The translations under genes and the position numbers were made by a program. A DNA stretch of 64,000 nt from DATMFV01 sp035555975. Lineage in GTDB: Bacteria; Verrucomicrobiota; Verrucomicrobiia; Chthoniobacterales; Chthoniobacteraceae. Location of the stretch: NCBI GenBank assembly GCA_035555975.1, contig DATMFV010000035.1, positions 1 to 64,000 of the forward strand, written 5' to 3'. Below the pieces are notes generated by a model. That model had not been told where the DNA came from and ran no database searches. It saw only the letters and a list, made by a program, of their open reading frames with translations. This document shows, one piece after another, positions 24,444 through 31,669 of this stretch (position 1 is the first letter of the stretch; each line of letters starts with the position of its first letter).

Positions 24444-25261
24444 GCGATCGCCTCCATGTAAGCGTCGACGGCACTCCGCATGGCGATCAGATCAACCGGC
24501 TCACCTATGCTGTAGTACGTCATTGGAATGTTAGAAATGTTCACCCCATTTCGGGCAAAAACATGATAGGGAATTAACGCAGGACTTTGGTGGGTTTTTC
24601 CAAAATCTACACCCTCCTCATTTCCGAAAGCCCATTGAATATCCGTATCGGTCTGCGATGCCCTGGATGCTCCCATAAAGCCCGAAGATTCAGGCTGATA
24701 GTAGAGGATTGGAACATTATCCCAGGTTGCAATTTTGACGATGATCGATCTTGGATCAAATGATGGATTATTAATGAATAGAAGCATGGAGCCCGGCGTG
24801 GAACTAGCTCCAGCACCTATCAATGCAGACGAATTAATTGCTTCGAAGCTGCTCCGCGTATGAACCGCCATATGAACCTGTCGGGACCCCTCGATCGTAT
24901 CAAAGTTGGAAATGAGGTATTTGCTCGATCCGTTGCCCTTCAACCCGTTCACAGGATGGTAATCCCCTGAAACGAAATTGATATTGGTGGGCGCAGGTCC
25001 GCGCAACGGGACCAGCGCTCCTGCCAGCGTCCGCGGCCCGGCGAGCAGGCACGTTGCTTTCATCGCCTCCCAGTTACTGACACCCGCCACCGGCGAGGCA
25101 TCCCGTTTGCATTGCCCGACCAACCGGTTGACCGCCAGCCTGACCTTCGGCTCCAGCGGAGCCCCGTCCGCGGTTTCCACCTGCGCGATGTAGGCGAGCG
25201 CGTCCGCGTCCCACCCCCTCCGGGTCGCCCCCCGCCATAATCCCATACCTCTTGCTAACAT
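24440..25261 (-). CDS. Phage tail/appendage-type structural protein
   Basis: The 273-residue protein matches a pattern often seen in phage minor structural proteins: AYIAQVETADGAPLEP, then NWEAMKATCLLAGPRTL, then LVPLRGPAPTNINFVSGDY and NGLKGNGSSKYLISN. The rest is beta-rich (VHMAVHTRSSFEAI, GSMLLFINNPSFD). A very strong ribosome site AAGGAGG lies 4 to 10 bases before the ATG at 25261 and decides that start. The C-terminal half is AT-richer than its neighbours, suggesting recent transfer. A perfect palindrome CATGCCGCGGCATG (25276-25289) lies just upstream. Confidence 0.7.
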   Translation of the reverse strand: MLARGMGLWRGATRRGWDADALAYIAQVETADGAPLEPKVRLAVNRLVGQCKRDASPVAGVSNWEAMKATCLLAGPRTLAGALVPLRGPAPTNINFVSGDYHPVNGLKGNGSSKYLISNFDTIEGSRQVHMAVHTRSSFEAINSSALIGAGASSTPGSMLLFINNPSFDPRSIIVKIATWDNVPILYYQPESSGFMGASRASQTDTDIQWAFGNEEGVDFGKTHQSPALIPYHVFARNGVNISNIPMTYYSIGEPVDLIAMRSAVDAYMEAIA

Positions 25262-25347
25262 AAGACCTCCTTGTTCATGCCGCGGCATGTTTGGGAGGAT
25301 CTTTCCGATGCAGCGAGGGGAATCGGAGCCCGGGACGTCTAATTTCT

Positions 25348-25387
25348 CTTGCCGAGGGCAAGGCCTGATTTTTTGTCTAAATCAGGC
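25348..25387. terminator. Tandem hairpins between the phage module and tRNA-Gly
   Basis: CTTGCC/GGCAAG (25348-25362) is followed at once by GCCTGATTT/AAATCAGGC (25363-25387). They could stop tRNA transcription or mark the element boundary; no T run follows. In the 362-base gap 25262-25623 I otherwise see only a tandem AAATCAGG direct repeat (25379-25395 region) and a T-arm-like stretch near 25317-25332. Confidence 0.35.
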
Positions 25388-25623
25388 AAATCAGGGCACA
25401 AAAAAGTCCTGTAAAGCATTGGTCTACAGGGAAATCTCCGGCAAACAGTCCCGACTTCAATGAACGTTTTTTACCTTGTCCGACAGCCTCGCCGGTACAT
25501 CGAAGGCTCAACTGCGCCAAAAAGAGGCCACAAAAAACTGGACGATAACAGACGCGTTCCCGTTCTTGTTCCCGCTTTCCCGTTTCCGGACCTTCAATCC
25601 GTCGTAAGTCATTGATACTGAAG

Positions 25624-25697
25624 AATGGAGCGGGTGAAGGGAATCGAACCCTCGTATGCAGCTTGGGAAGCTGCCGTTCTACCATTGAACTACACCC
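25624..25697 (-). tRNA. tRNA-Gly (CCC)
   Basis: Read on the minus strand, the 74-base gene folds into a complete cloverleaf. Acceptor GCGGGTG pairs with CACCCGC, the D stem is GTTC/GAAC, and the anticodon stem GCAGC/GCTGC encloses the loop TTCCCAA. The anticodon is CCC, which reads GGG glycine codons. The T arm is GAGGG-TTCGATT-CCCTT. The discriminator is T and CCA is encoded. The phage-like module lies on its 3' side. Confidence 0.95.
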
Positions 25698-25835
25698 GCG
25701 TGTTCACCCTGAAATAGGGAGAGAGAAGTCGTATCCCGCAACCGTGCTCACACCAAGGAAGCGCACTTTGCGAATTTCCTCAGCCGGTTTCAAGTGTTTT
25801 ATGCGTGGATTGATCAAAAAAAGAAAACCGCGGCC

Positions 25836-26486
25836 TTACTTCCAACTGCCGACGGGAGTCTCGAACTTCTTCGCACTGGTTGCAGGTCCCAAGGATGCGG
25901 CAGCCACTCCCACGTTAAGGGTGCTGTTTTTAATCACCGTGTCCTTGCTGTCACCGAGATCCGTGATCTCGACTTGTCCGCTATAACTGCCATCGACGAA
26001 TACCAGGTAAGGTTCCTTCCATGGGTCATACCAACTGCTCGACGCGGCAGCGGCCGTTCCCGATTTGATCACGGCGCCCCTTGGGGGATTATCGGTCGCT
26101 CCCGGAAGCTCTTTGACTTCCAGGTACCGGACCTTGCGGGTGTTGTGATCGAACTTTACGGCGCGCAACTCATCAATAATCGCACTGTTGCTGCTGCCTT
26201 TACCGCCAAACTTTACCGTTTTCTCATCATCATCACCCGAACTGGTGGCCGTAATCGGATATTTCCCATAATCCGTATAAAAATTCTTCACCGCGTTGAC
26301 GATCTGCATGCAGTCGTTGGCTGCGGAGGCTTTCCGCGCCGAGGTGCGGACCGCCCCCATGGCCGGGAAGAGGAGACCGGCGAGCACGGCGATGATGGAA
26401 ATCACCACCAGCAACTCGATCAGGGTAAAACCGCGTTCGGACAGCGAACGGAGGAAAGGGGAGGCGAGGGGAGGACGTATTTTCAT
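25836..26486 (-). CDS. Type II secretion pseudopilin (GspG/GspH-like)
   Basis: The 216-residue protein has a canonical prepilin site (RG/FTLIELLVVISIIAVLAGLLFPAMG) after a 19-residue leader. A single hydrophobic helix and a globular domain follow, with NDCMQIVNAVKNFYTDYGKYP, typical of GspG-like pseudopilins. It lacks the H-x9-D-G tail of the four cassette pseudopilins and stands alone, so it may serve the general secretion machine. Start ATG at 26486. The 256-base gap before the divergent SurA-like gene holds no clear regulatory site. Confidence 0.85.
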   Translation of the reverse strand: MKIRPPLASPFLRSLSERGFTLIELLVVISIIAVLAGLLFPAMGAVRTSARKASAANDCMQIVNAVKNFYTDYGKYPITATSSGDDDEKTVKFGGKGSSNSAIIDELRAVKFDHNTRKVRYLEVKELPGATDNPPRGAVIKSGTAAAASSSWYDPWKEPYLVFVDGSYSGQVEITDLGDSKDTVIKNSTLNVGVAAASLGPATSAKKFETPVGSWK

Positions 26487-26742
26487 TGAAATGGGGCGGG
26501 ATGGAGCGGCTTGCGACGGAGGGAATCTCTGGGGAAGTTAGGCCAGTTCAGCCGGTTTGACAACGGGTTTTTTTTCGATACGGGGCCGACCCCGCTTGCC
26601 GTCGAATCTCCCCAACAAGAGCGGATTCCGTGCCGCACCGTCGATCCATCGCCCCGCCCGGTCGCGCGAAAAACCCGCAAACCCGCTTGACTTCGAGCGT
26701 CTCCCACCTACCGTGGGACGGTATTTTTCCACCGCTTTACCC

Positions 26743-27690
26743 ATGGTATCACGCTCTCTGGCCATCGCCCTCTCTCTTCTCCTGCTCGCTCTTCCGGCCC
26801 AAGCCGCAGAGGAGGTTCTCGACGGTATCGCCGCCGTGGTCAACAAGGAGGTGATCACCTTTTCGCAGGTCCGCGAACTGATCGCCGCCCGCGAGCACAA
26901 CCTGCGTGAAAACTTCCAGGGCCGCAAACTCTCCGACAAGGTCAAGGACCTGCGCCTCTCGGCCATCAACGAACTGGTCGACCGCGCCCTGGTCCTCCAG
27001 GAGTTTGAAAAGAACAAGTTCAACATCCCCGACTACATCATTGACGACCACGTCAATACGATCATTCGGGAACAGTTCAACGGCGACCGACAGGCGTTCA
27101 TCCGCACCCTCCAGGCCCAGGGGTACACCATCCAGCGTTTCCGCAAGCTGGAGACCGACAAGATGATCGTTCAGGCGATGCGCCAGCGCTCCGTCAAGCC
27201 GACGCTTCCCCCCTCCGCCGGGGAGATCGAAGCATACTACAACCGCCACAAGTCCGACTTTTCAGATCCCTCGGAAATCAAGCTCCGCATGATCGTCCTG
27301 CGCAGCAGCAACCCCAACGGGCGCAAACTCGCCTCCGACATCCGCTCCCGCATCCACAACGGGGCCGACTTCGCGCGGATGGCGGAGATGTATTCGGAAG
27401 ATTCCACGCGCGAACAGGGGGGCGACTGGGGATGGATCGGGCCGACCACGCTGCACGAGGCGCTCGCGCAACCCGCCTTTTCCCTTCACGCGGGTGAAAT
27501 CAGCCCCGTGATCGAAATCGCCGGAAACCATTACCTCCTTTACGTTGAAGCGCGTAAAAACGGCAAACCGAAGCCGCTCGCCCAGGTCCGCGACGAAGTG
27601 ATCGGCCGCATCACCCACGAACGCCGGCAGAAGGCGCAGGAAGAGTGGATCGCCACACTCCGCAAGAAAGCTTACGTCAAGGTTTTCTAA
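26743..27690 (+). CDS. SurA-like periplasmic peptidyl-prolyl isomerase/chaperone
   Basis: The 315-residue secreted protein has a signal peptide (MVSRSLAIALSLLLLALPAQAA). A SurA N-terminal chaperone domain spans about residues 25-150 (GIAAVVNKEVITFSQVREL, ELVDRALVLQEFEK). One parvulin PPIase domain spans about residues 180-280 (IKLRMIVLRSS, YSEDSTREQGGDWGWIGP). It helps outer-membrane proteins fold. E. coli SurA has two parvulin domains; one is common in other phyla. The stop lies 22 bases before pdxA, the same neighbour as in many Gram-negative genomes. Confidence 0.9.
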   Translation: MVSRSLAIALSLLLLALPAQAAEEVLDGIAAVVNKEVITFSQVRELIAAREHNLRENFQGRKLSDKVKDLRLSAINELVDRALVLQEFEKNKFNIPDYIIDDHVNTIIREQFNGDRQAFIRTLQAQGYTIQRFRKLETDKMIVQAMRQRSVKPTLPPSAGEIEAYYNRHKSDFSDPSEIKLRMIVLRSSNPNGRKLASDIRSRIHNGADFARMAEMYSEDSTREQGGDWGWIGPTTLHEALAQPAFSLHAGEISPVIEIAGNHYLLYVEARKNGKPKPLAQVRDEVIGRITHERRQKAQEEWIATLRKKAYVKVF

Positions 27691-27712
27691 ATTCATCCAA
27701 CCACCCCAGCCG

Positions 27713-28678
27713 GTGAACCGCCGCCCTGTTTCCGAAACCGCACCGGCTCCTTCCGACACCCGCCCGGCAGGCCGCAGGGTGATCGGCATCACCCCGGGCG
27801 ATCCCGCAGGCGTGGGGCCGGAAGTGATCCGCGCCGCCCTTGCCTCGGGCCGGCTGGACGACCGCTTTGAATACCGCGTGATCAACGGCGACGACGACGG
27901 GACCGCCTCCGCCGCGCCGCCATTCACCCCCGGGCAACCGACCCCCGCCTCGGCGCGCACGGCCATCGCGGCGCTGGAGAAAGCTGCCGCCCTTGCCCTT
28001 TCCGGCGAAATCGACGCCGTGGTCACCGGTCCGATCCACAAGGCCCGCGCCCAGGCGGAAGGATTCGCCTTTCCCGGCCAGACCGAGTTTTTTGCCGCCC
28101 GCGCCGGAGTGGAAGACTTTGCGATGCTCCTGACCGGAGGCCAACTCACCGTCGCGCTGGTCACGGCCCATGTTCCGCTACAGGCGGTCGCAGCGCTCCT
28201 GAAACGTGAAGAGATCGAACGCGTCGGCGCACTGCTCGCCCGGTTTCTCCTCCGCCGCCATGCCGACCGCCCCGACGCGCCCGTCCGCCTTGCCGTCGCC
28301 GGGCTCAACCCCCACGCCGGGGAATCGGGCGCGCTGGGGCGCGAAGAGATCGACCTCATCGCCCCCGCCGTGGAACGCCTCGCAGCCCAATGGCAGTCGC
28401 GCGGGGTGGAGGTCAGCGGTCCGTACCCGCCGGACACCCTTTTTTTCCAGGCCGCGCAGGGGACGTTTGACGGCGTGCTCTGCATGTACCACGACCAGGG
28501 GTTGATCCCGCTCAAGCTCCATGCTTTTGACGAAGGGGTCAACGTCACGCTCGGCCTCCCGTTCCTGCGAACCAGCCCCGACCATGGGACCGCCTTCGAC
28601 ATCGCGGGCAAAGGAATCGCACGCCCCGACAGCATGATCGCCGCCATCCGCCTGGCGACCGGGTGGCTCGGAGAGTAA
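27713..28678 (+). CDS. pdxA: 4-hydroxythreonine-4-phosphate dehydrogenase PdxA
   Basis: PdxA oxidises 4-phosphohydroxy-L-threonine with NAD+ in vitamin B6 synthesis. The 321-residue product shows ITPGDPAGVGPEV near residue 26, GPIHKA near 104, the metal histidine region TAHVPL near 150, and MYHDQGLIPLK near 262 with further metal ligands. Length is normal. The GTG at 27713 is the first start after the SurA-like gene and leaves a 20-residue basic N-terminal extension. A clear rho-independent terminator follows. Confidence 0.95.
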   Translation: MNRRPVSETAPAPSDTRPAGRRVIGITPGDPAGVGPEVIRAALASGRLDDRFEYRVINGDDDGTASAAPPFTPGQPTPASARTAIAALEKAAALALSGEIDAVVTGPIHKARAQAEGFAFPGQTEFFAARAGVEDFAMLLTGGQLTVALVTAHVPLQAVAALLKREEIERVGALLARFLLRRHADRPDAPVRLAVAGLNPHAGESGALGREEIDLIAPAVERLAAQWQSRGVEVSGPYPPDTLFFQAAQGTFDGVLCMYHDQGLIPLKLHAFDEGVNVTLGLPFLRTSPDHGTAFDIAGKGIARPDSMIAAIRLATGWLGE

Positions 28679-28702
28679 CCGCTCCGCCTCCTTCTGAAAC
28701 TC

Positions 28703-28727
28703 CGCCCTCGCCGAAAAGGGCGTTTTT
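28703..28727 (+). terminator. Rho-independent terminator after pdxA
   Basis: CGCCCT (28703-28708) pairs with AGGGCG (28717-28722) and is followed by TTTTT (28723-28727). It ends the SurA-pdxA transcript before the IclR gene. Confidence 0.75.
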
Positions 28728-28751
28728 CAGCTTGCCGTCAACAACCATTAT

Positions 28752-28775
28752 GTTACAAAGTAACGCATATGTTAC
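28752..28775. promoter_or_regulatory. IclR autoregulatory site candidate
   Basis: GTTACAAAGTAAC (28752-28764) is a perfect 5-base inverted repeat around AAA, and a third GTTAC overlaps the IclR start codon at 28771-28775. Three half-sites this close to the start suggest that the IclR protein represses its own gene and the coupled sulfatase. Confidence 0.5.
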
Positions 28776-29509
28776 CAAACAAGCTCCCGCCAGCCTCCGG
28801 CATGGAGCGGGTTTTGATCCTTCTTGAAAAGATCGCCGCCTCTCCCGCAGGCGTCAGCTTCAAGGAACTACGCGCCGTTCTGGCCGATGCACCCTCCACC
28901 GTGTTGACCCGGGCGCTCGAACCGCTGCTCAAGCTCGACTTCGTTGCCAAGGACCCCTCCAGCGGCCTCTACCTCCCCGGCGGCCGGTTTTCCCTGATGC
29001 TGCGCGCGGCCACCGATTCGCTTTCCCTGGAGGAACGGGTCCGCCCCATGCTGGAACAGCTCGCCTCCCAAACCACCCATTCCGCCGCCTATTTTCACTG
29101 GGACGGGGAGTGGGCCTACCTGCGGGAAAAACTCGAGCAGGCCGAAAGTTACCACTACGCCCCCGTCGGTCACCGCAAACACCCGATGAGCCACACCTTT
29201 CTGCGCCCCATTTTCGCGCACCTGCCCGATGCCGATCTCGAACGCTGCGGGATCTCCCTCCCGACCGCGATCCGCCAGCAGATCCGGCGCGACGGTTTTT
29301 ACGTTCAGGAGGAGACCGTCCGGACCCGGGTCCTCCGGGTAACCGCCCCCGTCTTCTTCCGGCCGGAAGGGCCGGTCGCCGGTGCGCTCGGCATCACTTC
29401 GCTGGAACTCGACCTTTCCCCCTCCGCTCTCGCTGAAATCACCGCTGCGGTGAAGGAAGCCGCCCAATCCGCCACCCGCCGCTTCGGCACCTCCGCCCAC
29501 CTCTCCTGA
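28769..29509 (+). CDS. IclR-family transcriptional regulator
   Basis: The 246-residue product has an N-terminal winged helix (about residues 12-75: MERVLILLEKIAASPAGVSFKELRAVLADAPSTVLTRALEPLL) and an IclR effector domain. The order ...LREKLEQAESYHYAPVGHRKHPMSHTFLRPIFAHL... is a divergent version of the usual ligand-binding region. The stop overlaps the sulfatase start (TGATG), so regulator and enzyme are translationally coupled. The effector may be a sulfated sugar or its product. Confidence 0.8.
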   Translation: MLPNKLPPASGMERVLILLEKIAASPAGVSFKELRAVLADAPSTVLTRALEPLLKLDFVAKDPSSGLYLPGGRFSLMLRAATDSLSLEERVRPMLEQLASQTTHSAAYFHWDGEWAYLREKLEQAESYHYAPVGHRKHPMSHTFLRPIFAHLPDADLERCGISLPTAIRQQIRRDGFYVQEETVRTRVLRVTAPVFFRPEGPVAGALGITSLELDLSPSALAEITAAVKEAAQSATRRFGTSAHLS

Positions 29510-30879
29510 TGACTCCCGCTCCCAACATTATCCTGATCAACTGCGACGACCTCGGCTACGGCGATCTCGGCTGCTACGGTTCCACCCGCAATGCCACGCC
29601 CCACCTCGACGCCCTTGCCCGGGGCGGCCTGCGGCTGACCGACTACTACGTCATGAGCCCGGTCTGCTCCGCCTCGCGTGCGGCGCTGTTGACCGGCTGC
29701 TACCCGGCGCGGATCGGCTTCGAAGAATACCCCGTCCTCTTTCCCGGCAACCCCGTCGGGCTCGACCCGAAGGAAACCACCCTCGCCGGGCTCCTCAAGG
29801 AAGGGGGGTACGCCACCAAGATCATCGGCAAATGGCATTGCGGCGACCAGCCCGGGTTCCTGCCGACCCGGCACGGGTTCGACGCCTATTTCGGCATCCC
29901 CTACAGCAACGACATGGGCGTCCAAAGCAACCGCCGTGACGGCAAGGGAACACCCCTGCCGCTGATGCGCGACGAAACCGTCATCCAGGAACAACCCGAC
30001 CAGAGAGGAATCACGGAACGCTACACCGACGAAGCGCTGCAATGGATCAACGACCATCGGCAACGCCCCTTTTTCCTTTATCTCGCGCACATGCATGTCC
30101 ATGTGCCGCTCTTCGTCCCGAAGCAATTTCTGGAAAAATCGACCAACGGCGCTTATGGCGCAGCCGTGGCCGCCATCGACTGGAGCACCGGCATGATCGT
30201 CCACCGGCTCAGGGAACTCGGCCTTCTGGAAAACACGCTGATCCTTTTCACCAGCGACAACGGGTCGCGCGTACGCGATGAAGGCGGCAGCAACGCCCCC
30301 TGCCGCGGCACCAAGGGCACCACGTGGGAGGGAGGCCAGCGCGTCCCCTGCATCGTTCACTGGCCGGAAAAAATCCAACCCGGCACCGTCTGGAACGGGC
30401 TCGCCCGCAGCGTCGACCTTCTTCCCACGCTTTCCCGGTTCGCCGGAATCGCAGCGAGGCCCGCCCTCCCGATCGATGGGATCGACCTTTCGGCCCAGTT
30501 CCTCGACCCCACTCTGGAAAGCCCCAACGACACCCTGGCCTATTACCGGCGCGAACGCCTCGAAGCGGTCCGCGTGGGCGACTGGAAACTCCACTTCGGC
30601 AAGGACGGGGAACCGCTCAGGGAACTCTACCACCTTCGCGACGACATCGGAGAAACCCGCAACCTTTACACGGCCCAGCCCGAAGTGGTGGCCCGTCTGG
30701 AAATGGTGGCCGAAACCTTCCGGTGCCGGTTTGGAGATCTTGTCACCGGGCAGAAAGGGACCGAATGCCGCCCGATCGGCCGCGTCGAAAATCCGCGCAA
30801 GCTGACCCGGCTCAACCCGGATTACCCCTACATGATCGCGGAATACGACCTGCCCGACATGCCGAGGATGTGCGGGTAG
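29509..30879 (+). CDS. Sulfatase (alkaline-phosphatase superfamily, S1)
   Basis: The 456-residue product hydrolyses a sulfate ester. Metal-binding residues are in NCDDLGYGDLGCYG at the start and FTSDNGSRV near residue 245. The formylglycine motif is VCSASRAALLTG near residue 58. Its C-x-A-x-R core fits the anaerobic sulfatase-maturating enzyme better than the oxygen-dependent FGE, which needs proline. There is no signal peptide, so it is predicted to act in the cytoplasm on an imported substrate. It is translationally coupled to IclR. Substrate is unknown. Confidence 0.9.
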   Translation: MTPAPNIILINCDDLGYGDLGCYGSTRNATPHLDALARGGLRLTDYYVMSPVCSASRAALLTGCYPARIGFEEYPVLFPGNPVGLDPKETTLAGLLKEGGYATKIIGKWHCGDQPGFLPTRHGFDAYFGIPYSNDMGVQSNRRDGKGTPLPLMRDETVIQEQPDQRGITERYTDEALQWINDHRQRPFFLYLAHMHVHVPLFVPKQFLEKSTNGAYGAAVAAIDWSTGMIVHRLRELGLLENTLILFTSDNGSRVRDEGGSNAPCRGTKGTTWEGGQRVPCIVHWPEKIQPGTVWNGLARSVDLLPTLSRFAGIAARPALPIDGIDLSAQFLDPTLESPNDTLAYYRRERLEAVRVGDWKLHFGKDGEPLRELYHLRDDIGETRNLYTAQPEVVARLEMVAETFRCRFGDLVTGQKGTECRPIGRVENPRKLTRLNPDYPYMIAEYDLPDMPRMCG

Positions 30880-30915
30880 GCTTTCCACTCCGTCCACGCG
30901 GGCGCGGAAACGGAA

Positions 30916-30936
30916 GTCCAACGCTGCGGACGGCGC
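30916..30936 (+). repeat. Dispersed GTCCAAC intergenic repeat, copy 2
   Basis: Second copy of the element at 2673-2693. It lies between the convergent ends of the sulfatase and larB genes. The segment GCGGACG (30926-30932) can pair with CGTCCGC (30954-30960), giving a hairpin that could end both transcripts. Confidence 0.6.
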
Positions 30937-30941
30937 AGGCC

Positions 30942-31661
30942 CTAACACCCGCGCGTCCGCGCCAGATGAAGCTGCCGGTGCATCGTGGCCGCCGAATAGG
31001 CTGCGCCGAAGCCGTTGTCGATGTTCACCACCGTCACCCCGCTGCCGCAACTGTTGAGCATCCCGAGCAGCGCCGCCAGCCCCCCGAAGCTCGCGCCGTA
31101 GCCGATGCTGGTCGGCACGGCGATGAGCGGCTTGCTGATCAACCCCGCCACCGCGCTCGGCAGCGCCCCTTCCATCCCGGCCACCACGATCACCACATCG
31201 CACGCCTCGATCGCGTCGCGCACGGCGAGCAGGCGGTGAATCCCGGCCACGCCGACATCGAAATAACGTTCCACCCGGCTTCCGAAAAACTCCAGCGTCA
31301 CCGCCGCCTCCTCCGCGACCGGCAGGTCGGAAGTCCCCGCCGCAACGACGGCCACCGCTCCCATGTGGCGCGGGAGCGGCTCCTGCTCCAGCGTCAGGCA
31401 TCGCGCCCGTGCATGGTAACGCGCCAGCGCGGGAAACGCCGCTTCCGCCGCCGCCGCCTGCGCCGGGTCGACCCGCGTCGCCAGGACCACTCCGTGGCGG
31501 GCCAGCAAGGTCCGCGCGATCGCCACCAGGTCGGCAGGGGTCTTCCCGTGGCCGAAAATCACCTCCGGAAAGCCGCACCGCTCCCTGCGGTCAACATCGA
31601 CCCGCGCCACGCCGATATCGATAAACGCCCCCTCTTCTCCCGTCTGCTTTTCTGTTTCCAT
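30942..31661 (-). CDS. larB: LarB, nickel-pincer cofactor synthesis carboxylase
   Basis: LarB carboxylates and hydrolyses nicotinic acid adenine dinucleotide to start synthesis of the nickel-pincer nucleotide used by lactate racemase-type enzymes. The 239-residue product has the LarB N-terminal stretch ARVDVDRRERCGFPEVIFGHGKTP. Its PurE-like core has VVAAGTSDLPVAEEA, DVGVAGIHRL and VAGMEGALPSAVAGL, then SIGYGASFGGLAALLGMLNSC. larC and larE are not seen here. It follows the metalloprotease gene after 8 bases at the end of the envelope operon. Confidence 0.9.
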   Translation of the reverse strand: METEKQTGEEGAFIDIGVARVDVDRRERCGFPEVIFGHGKTPADLVAIARTLLARHGVVLATRVDPAQAAAAEAAFPALARYHARARCLTLEQEPLPRHMGAVAVVAAGTSDLPVAEEAAVTLEFFGSRVERYFDVGVAGIHRLLAVRDAIEACDVVIVVAGMEGALPSAVAGLISKPLIAVPTSIGYGASFGGLAALLGMLNSCGSGVTVVNIDNGFGAAYSAATMHRQLHLARTRGC

Positions 31662-31669
31662 CTAAAAAC

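Larger units (their letters stand above)
22236..25697 (-). mobile_element. Phage-derived tail and lysis module next to tRNA-Gly
   Basis: Six minus-strand genes, mostly joined by ATGA overlaps, encode a phage-tail-like protein, a small unknown protein, a holin-like protein, a coiled-coil lipoprotein, a membrane protein and a cysteine-peptidase lysin. They lie on the 3' side of tRNA-Gly(CCC), the usual side for integration. No integrase, head, terminase or clear attachment repeat is visible, so this is either a remnant or a retained lysis module. Base composition of the first gene is visibly more AT-rich than the surroundings. Confidence 0.55.

Noticed and set aside
25309..25336. A T-arm-like stretch (GGGAATCGGAGCCC) that could be a second tRNA or an attachment repeat
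   Set aside because: It has one extra base in the loop, no acceptor or anticodon arm, and only patchy similarity to the tRNA-Gly end.
26557..26562. TTGACA as -35 box for the SurA-like gene
   Set aside because: No acceptable -10 box is found 15-19 bases downstream.
30942..31661. PurE-type AIR carboxylase
   Set aside because: The LarB-specific N-terminal region and total length fit LarB, and no purine genes are near.
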